From Blastococcus sp. TF02-09 (GTDB lineage Bacteria > Actinomycetota > Actinomycetes > Mycobacteriales > Geodermatophilaceae): a DNA stretch of 64,000 bases. The position numbers and the translations under genes are program-made. Where the stretch lies: the NCBI RefSeq assembly GCF_003319105.1, contig NZ_QOHH01000005.1, forward strand, positions 62,001-126,000, in the 5' to 3' direction. A model generated the notes under the pieces. It worked only from the letters and a program-made list of their open reading frames with translations. It was not told the DNA's origin and did not search any database. Shown here piece by piece: positions 60,057 through 64,000 of the stretch. How positions within the stretch are numbered: the stretch's first letter is position 1; every line of letters starts with the position of its first letter.

Positions 60057-60893
60057 GTGCCGCAGACCGACGACGTCCAGCCGACCTACGACTTCGACAC
60101 CGCCACCGCGGTGCGGCGGGGCGAGGGGGGTGGGCTGTTGGCCGACCTGGATCAGACCTGGCAGGTGGGCGGCGGCATCCTCAACGGCGGCTACCTGCTG
60201 TCGGTCGCGGCGCGCGCCGCGGTGTCGGAGAGCCCGCACCCGCACCCGGTCGCGGTGGCCGCGAGCTACGTCCGGCCGACGCCGGCGGGGGAGGCCGCGA
60301 TCGAGGTCACGCCCGGCGCCGCCGGGCGCACGCTGGCGCACTCCGTCGTCACGCTGTCCAGCTCCGGCGCCGGCCCCTCGATCGTCGTCCAGGCCACCAC
60401 GGCGACCCTCGGCGACGAGACCCCGGACTACGACGCCTCGCGGATGCCCGACATGCCGCCGCCGGACGAGTGCGTCGACCTCTCCGCCCGGCTCAACCCC
60501 GACCCGGCCAAGCGGCCGGGGCTGAGCCGGCACGTCGACAGCCGGCTGGACCCGGCGACCGCCGGCTGGACGGTGGGGGAGCCGTCCGACGAGCCGGTGA
60601 TGCGGGCGTGGATCCGGTTCGTCGACGGCCGCCCGGCCGACCCGCTGGCCCTGCTCACCTTCTCCGACGTGCTGCCGCCGCTGGGTTTCGCGATGGGACA
60701 GCGGGGCTGGGCGCCGACCGTGCAGCTGCAGGTGCTCGTGCGCGCGATGCCGGCGCCGGGCTGGTGCCTCGCCGAGGCGCGCGCCACCCAGATCGCCGGC
60801 GGCTGGATCGACGAGGACTGCACGATCTGGGACTCCGAGGGCCGGCTGGTCGTCCAGGCCCGCCAGCTCGCCCGGCTCTCGCGCGGCCGCTGA
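60057..60893 (+). CDS. Acyl-CoA thioesterase family protein (double hot-dog)
   Basis: A 278-residue protein with two hot-dog halves as in TesB-like/4HBT_3 actinobacterial thioesterases: QVGGGILNGGYLLSVAARAA near residue 38, ASYVRPTPAG near 74, and the C-terminal PTVQLQVLVRAMPAPGWCLAEARATQIAGGWIDEDCTIWD. The likely role is hydrolysis of acyl-CoA; the acyl chain is unknown. Start at GTG 60057, with no ribosome site in the 27-bp gap, so probably leaderless. Confidence 0.9.
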   Translation: MPQTDDVQPTYDFDTATAVRRGEGGGLLADLDQTWQVGGGILNGGYLLSVAARAAVSESPHPHPVAVAASYVRPTPAGEAAIEVTPGAAGRTLAHSVVTLSSSGAGPSIVVQATTATLGDETPDYDASRMPDMPPPDECVDLSARLNPDPAKRPGLSRHVDSRLDPATAGWTVGEPSDEPVMRAWIRFVDGRPADPLALLTFSDVLPPLGFAMGQRGWAPTVQLQVLVRAMPAPGWCLAEARATQIAGGWIDEDCTIWDSEGRLVVQARQLARLSRGR

Positions 60894-60899
60894 CCCGGA

Positions 60900-61526
60900 T
60901 CAGCCCGGCAGGTCGACGGCGCCGGTGAGGTAGCGCTGCACGGTCGGGCCGACGGTCGCGACCAGCCAGTCGGGTTCGGCCGAGGCGAGCGGCTCGATGC
61001 GCAGCACGTAGCGGCCGATGGCCAGTCCGATCAGCTGGGAGGCGACCAGCGCGCCGCGCACCTCCGCCTCCTCGGGCGGCAGGTCCAGCGAGCCGACGAC
61101 GCGGCGCAGCACCTGGGTGACCAGGAACTCGCGCAGCAGCTTCGCCCCCCACTCGTTGCCCACCGCCGAGCGGACCAGCGCCAGCGCGGCGGGCTGCATC
61201 GGCCCGTCCCAGACCTGCAGCAGCAGGCGGACGACGCTCTCGCCGAGCCGGTCGCGCCCGCCGGCCAGCACCGTGGGCAGCAGCTCGGCCGGATCCGCCG
61301 GCGCCTCGACCGCCGCGAGGAACAGCTGGTCCTTGCTCCCGAAGTAGTGGTGCACCAGCGCGGGGTCCACCTCGGCCGCCGTGGCGATGCCGCGGATCGT
61401 CGCCCCGTCGAAGCCCCGCTCGGCGAACGCGGCCCGGGCCGCGGCGAGCACCGCCTCGCGGGCGCCGGAGTTGCCGGGGCGCCGTCCCGGCCGCCGGGTT
61501 CCGCCTGTGCCGGGCTGCTCGCTCAG
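60900..61526 (-). CDS. TetR/AcrR family transcriptional regulator of the ABC exporter operon
   Basis: A 208-residue repressor: an HTH at residues 25-65 (ATIRGIATAAEVDPALVHHYFGSKDQLF), then an alpha-helical ligand domain with the C-terminal pattern of TetR_C_17-type actinobacterial members. The only start placing the HTH correctly is a CTG at 61526, overlapping the permease stop (CTGA) behind AGGAGG. A GTG further upstream would add about 35 shadow-like residues. It is the last gene of the ABC operon and presumably binds the palindrome upstream of it. Confidence 0.88.
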   Translation of the reverse strand: MSEQPGTGGTRRPGRRPGNSGAREAVLAAARAAFAERGFDGATIRGIATAAEVDPALVHHYFGSKDQLFLAAVEAPADPAELLPTVLAGGRDRLGESVVRLLLQVWDGPMQPAALALVRSAVGNEWGAKLLREFLVTQVLRRVVGSLDLPPEEAEVRGALVASQLIGLAIGRYVLRIEPLASAEPDWLVATVGPTVQRYLTGAVDLPG

Positions 61527-62266
61527 CTGGTCCTCCTCCGCAGGGTGCCGGCCGCCAGGGCGAGCGCGAGGGCGGCCACCCCGGCCACGACGGCGGTGTC
61601 GGCCCACATCCTGCCGGTGGCCTCGGTCGAGCGTCCCACCTCCTGCAGGGCCTCGACCGCGTAGGTCAGCGGGAGGACGTCGCTGACCGCCTGCAGCCAG
61701 CCGGCCATCTGCTCGCGAGGCACGAGCAGACCGCACAGGAAGAACTGCGGCAGCACGATCACCGGCATGAACTGCACGGCCTGGAACTCGCTGCTGGCGA
61801 AGGCGCTGGCCAGCAGCCCGAGGGCGACACCGAGGACGGCGTTGACGACGGCGATGAGCACCACGAGCGCCAGGGAGCCGGCCACCTCCAGGTCGTAGAC
61901 GGTGGTGGCCACGGCGACGGTGACCACCGCCTGCACGGTGGCCGCGAGGCCGAACGCGGTGCCGTACCCGAACAGCAGGGCCGGCCGCGACAGCGGAGTG
62001 GTGAGCAGCCGCTCGAGGGTGCCCGAGGTGCGCTCCCGCAGCATCGCGATGCTGGTCACCAGGAACATGACCACGAACGGGAAGATCCCGAGCATCGTCA
62101 GCCCGACCCGGTCGAAGGTGCTGGTCTGCCCCGGTGCGGTGGGGAGGTCCTTCCACAGCAGGTACAGCAGCCCCAGCAGCAGGCTCGGGACCAGCAGCAT
62201 CATGGCGATCGTGCGGGGGTCGTGGCGCAGCTGGCGCAGGACCCGGCCCGCGGTGGCCGCGGTCAT
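61523..62266 (-). CDS. ABC-2 type transporter permease
   Basis: A 247-residue permease with six helices (about 20-38, 58-80, 104-126, 134-157, 165-184, 222-240). The MLRERTSGTLERLLTTPLSRPALLFGYGTAFGL segment is the ABC-2 coupling signature of daunorubicin-resistance type exporters. It overlaps the ATPase gene by 4 bp and the TetR gene by 4 bp, so three genes are translated as one unit. The exported compound is unknown; drug or lipid export is likely. Confidence 0.92.
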   Translation of the reverse strand: MTAATAGRVLRQLRHDPRTIAMMLLVPSLLLGLLYLLWKDLPTAPGQTSTFDRVGLTMLGIFPFVVMFLVTSIAMLRERTSGTLERLLTTPLSRPALLFGYGTAFGLAATVQAVVTVAVATTVYDLEVAGSLALVVLIAVVNAVLGVALGLLASAFASSEFQAVQFMPVIVLPQFFLCGLLVPREQMAGWLQAVSDVLPLTYAVEALQEVGRSTEATGRMWADTAVVAGVAALALALAAGTLRRRTS

Positions 62267-62982
62267 GCCGCTGCCGCTTCCGAGGCGCGCACGAGGGTGA
62301 GGAACGCCTGCTCGAGGTCATCGCTCCGGCCGTCGGCGCGCAGCCGGGCGGGGGTGGTGTCGGCCAGCAGGGCGCCGTCGCGGAGCAGGAGCAGCCGGTC
62401 GCAGCGGGCCGCCTCGTCCATGACGTGGCTGGACACGAGCAGGGTGGTGCCCGCCGCCGCCAGCCCCGCGAAGCGCTCCCACAGCTCCACGCGCAGCACC
62501 GGGTCGAGCCCGACGGTCGGCTCGTCCAGCACGAGCAGCTCCGGTTCGCCGACGAGGGCGCAGGCGAGCGAGGCCCGGCCGCGCTGCCCGCCGGAGAGGT
62601 TCCCGACCAGCTGGGAGGCCGCCTCGTGGAGCCCGACGTCGGCGAGGGCCGCGTCGGCCTCCCGTGCGCCGCGGCCGTAGAGGGCGGCGAAGTAGCGGGC
62701 GTTCTCCCGGACGGTCAGGTCGGCGTAGACGCTGGGGGCCTGGGTGACGTACCCGACGCGGGTCCGCAGGCCGGGCGAACCGGCCGGCTCGCCCAGCACG
62801 GTGACCTGCCCGGAGCGCACCCGTTGCACCCCGACCACGGCGCGCATCAGCGTGCTCTTCCCGCTCCCGCTCGGTCCGAGCAGGCCGGTCACCTGGCCCG
62901 GCGGAACGGCGAACGACAGGTCCTGCAGCACGCGGCGACGGCCGCGCTCGACCACGAGGTCCCGGACGACGACGGCGTCCAT
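62263..62982 (-). CDS. ABC transporter ATP-binding protein
   Basis: A 239-residue ATPase with Walker A GPSGSGKST at 36-44, Q-loop VTQAPS near 80, signature LSGGQ at 129-133 and Walker B LLVLDEP at 149-155, followed by the H-loop in VSSHVMDEAARC. It is of the daunorubicin/multidrug (DrrA-like) class. Start ATG 62982 with a GGGAGG site five bases upstream; a GTG at 63000 is an alternative. First gene of a three-gene operon with the permease and TetR regulator. Confidence 0.93.
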   Translation of the reverse strand: MDAVVVRDLVVERGRRRVLQDLSFAVPPGQVTGLLGPSGSGKSTLMRAVVGVQRVRSGQVTVLGEPAGSPGLRTRVGYVTQAPSVYADLTVRENARYFAALYGRGAREADAALADVGLHEAASQLVGNLSGGQRGRASLACALVGEPELLVLDEPTVGLDPVLRVELWERFAGLAAAGTTLLVSSHVMDEAARCDRLLLLRDGALLADTTPARLRADGRSDDLEQAFLTLVRASEAAAA

Positions 62983-63010
62983 GACGCCTCCCTCGATGTC
63001 AACGGCTGAT

Positions 63011-63032
63011 GAACTCAACGCTAGATGAGTTC
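63011..63032. promoter_or_regulatory. Palindromic operator of the ABC-TetR operon
   Basis: GAACTCA-ACGCTAGA-TGAGTTC, perfect 7-bp arms with an 8-bp spacer, 29 bp upstream of the ATPase ATG. On the minus strand CATCTAGCGTTGA and CATCAGCCGTTGA form an adjacent direct repeat. This is the expected form and place of a TetR-family site. Confidence 0.7.
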
Positions 63033-63043
63033 GGCGCCGTCGG

Positions 63044-63997
63044 TCAAGCGGTGAGCGCGCGGCCCAGCGCGGTGCCCGAGGACCAGGCGCTCTCCACCTT
63101 CGCCGGCGCGTGCCAGCCGTCCCCGCACAGCCCGACGCCGTCGACCAGGGCGAACGGCTCGTCCCGCGGTGCGGCCGGCCGGGCGAAGGTCCAGCGCTGC
63201 ACCTCGGTCCACACGGGCTCCTCGGCGATGCCCAGGGCGGCACGCACCGCCGCCACCACCGCCGGGACCGCGGCGGCGGGGGTCTCGAGGTTCCGGGTGG
63301 CCAGGCCGGCGGTCGTGTGGGCCACCAGCACCGGGGCGCCGTCGCCGCGCCGGTCGCCGTCGTCGGCGATCCACGCCACCGCCGGGTCGTCGTGCACGAA
63401 GGCCCCGTGCAGGTCGGCCGGCCAGCGTCGCTGCCTCCAGCCGAGCACCACCGCCAGCGCCGGCTCCCAGACCTCGCCGGCGACCAGGCCGCCCACGGGG
63501 CCCGCCGGGTCGAGCAGCCGCGCAGCCTGGGGCGCCGGCATGGCCAGCGCGACGGCCGGCACCGGCCGGCCGTCCACGGCGGGGCCGGCGGTCACCGTGC
63601 GCACGGGGGTGCCCGACCGGACGGTCAGGCCGGCGGCGAGATCGGCCGCCAGGCTGCGGATGCCTTCCGGGGTGCCGTAGCGCAGCGGCCCGGACGTCCG
63701 CTCCCGGAAGCCGTCCGGCCCCACGACCGAGAAGGTGTCGGTCCACGGGTGCGCCAGCCCGCGGTCGACCCAGCCGGCCACGACGTCGGCGAACGGGGAA
63801 CCCTCGCCGGCCGTGAGGTAGGAGGCACCGAGGTCCACCGGGCGTCCGCGCACGGTGCGCGAGGACAGCCGCCCGCCCGGGGCGCGCCCGCGGTCCAGCA
63901 CCTCGACGTCATGGCCCCCCTCCGCCAGGACGCGGGCGCAGGCCAGACCGGCGATGCCGGCCCCCACGACGGTCAGGGGTCCGCGCTCGAGTGCCAT
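63044..63997 (-). CDS. FAD-dependent oxidoreductase (renalase/amine oxidase-like)
   Basis: A 317-residue flavoprotein with the FAD dinucleotide-binding motif GAGIAGLACARVLAEGG at residues 12-28, the GG-doublet GRAPGGRLSSR near 38-48, and a C-terminal FAD contact (LCGDGWHAPAKVESAWSSG). The middle substrate domain resembles renalase-like amine oxidases (NAD(P)-binding-like 8). Substrate unknown. The ATG at 63997 is only three bases from the window edge, so the promoter is not visible. Its 3' end is 12 bp from the ABC operon operator. Confidence 0.9.
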   Translation of the reverse strand: MALERGPLTVVGAGIAGLACARVLAEGGHDVEVLDRGRAPGGRLSSRTVRGRPVDLGASYLTAGEGSPFADVVAGWVDRGLAHPWTDTFSVVGPDGFRERTSGPLRYGTPEGIRSLAADLAAGLTVRSGTPVRTVTAGPAVDGRPVPAVALAMPAPQAARLLDPAGPVGGLVAGEVWEPALAVVLGWRQRRWPADLHGAFVHDDPAVAWIADDGDRRGDGAPVLVAHTTAGLATRNLETPAAAVPAVVAAVRAALGIAEEPVWTEVQRWTFARPAAPRDEPFALVDGVGLCGDGWHAPAKVESAWSSGTALGRALTA

Positions 63998-64000
63998 GGC

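Overview
The window is chromosomal DNA of a very GC-rich actinobacterium. GTG starts are common, TANNNT -10 hexamers are frequent, and many genes look leaderless. The family makeup (DUF222-HNH, DUF2510, DUF3027, DUF3263, DUF5313, DUF6458, XPB helicase, CarD, DisA, LytR_C) fits Actinomycetia. The mix with a secreted multicopper oxidase, a secreted heme peroxidase and an FeS-type photolyase makes me favour Geodermatophilaceae (Blastococcus, Geodermatophilus, Modestobacter). That placement is inference; no marker gene proves it. There are no CRISPR arrays, prophages or insertion sequences. The content is mostly core genome with patches of lineage-specific genes.

Region 1 (1-12.5 kb) is the conserved actinobacterial block disA-radA-lpqE / carD-ispD-ispF-cysS-rlmB. 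It covers c-di-AMP synthesis, recombination repair, a lipoprotein, the RNA polymerase regulator CarD, two isoprenoid MEP-pathway enzymes, cysteinyl-tRNA synthetase and a 23S rRNA methyltransferase. Inserted between lpqE and carD are an FeS-BCP type photolyase/cryptochrome and a UbiA prenyltransferase. A CBS-domain protein and a DUF445 protein follow.

Region 2 (12.5-23.7 kb) holds an HtrA-like protease, a FetB-type permease, a tandem pair of paralogous small membrane proteins, a deletion scar with gene remnants, tRNA-Thr(TGT), a Tat-exported multicopper oxidase with a membrane partner, RarD, and the DUF3263/LytR_C pair.

Region 3 (23.7-33.9 kb) starts with a hydrolase fused through a membrane helix to an ABC ATPase, followed by its permease. 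Then come a HAD phosphatase, a SAM riboswitch controlling threonine synthase, a cold shock protein, and groEL under a double CIRCE operator. A VOC gene broken by a dispersed repeat closes the region.

Region 4 (33.9-42.8 kb) is accessory: an acidic, LEA-like repeat protein, three divergent leaderless gene pairs, a candidate small RNA, a DEAH helicase, and a DUF222-HNH nuclease with a LexA-like box.

Region 5 (42.9-54.2 kb) resembles the mycobacterial ercc3-cspB neighbourhood: XPB helicase, CFA synthase, helicase/WYL protein, extended cold shock protein, DUF2771 lipoprotein, MFS, DUF3027, DUF2530 and a purine permease.

Region 6 (54.2-64 kb) contains MarR-MFS, a ligase-like phosphodiesterase (ThpR), a Tat-exported heme peroxidase with an acidic tail, an aldo-keto reductase, a thioesterase, an ABC exporter operon ending in its own TetR regulator with a visible palindromic operator, and an FAD oxidoreductase at the right edge.
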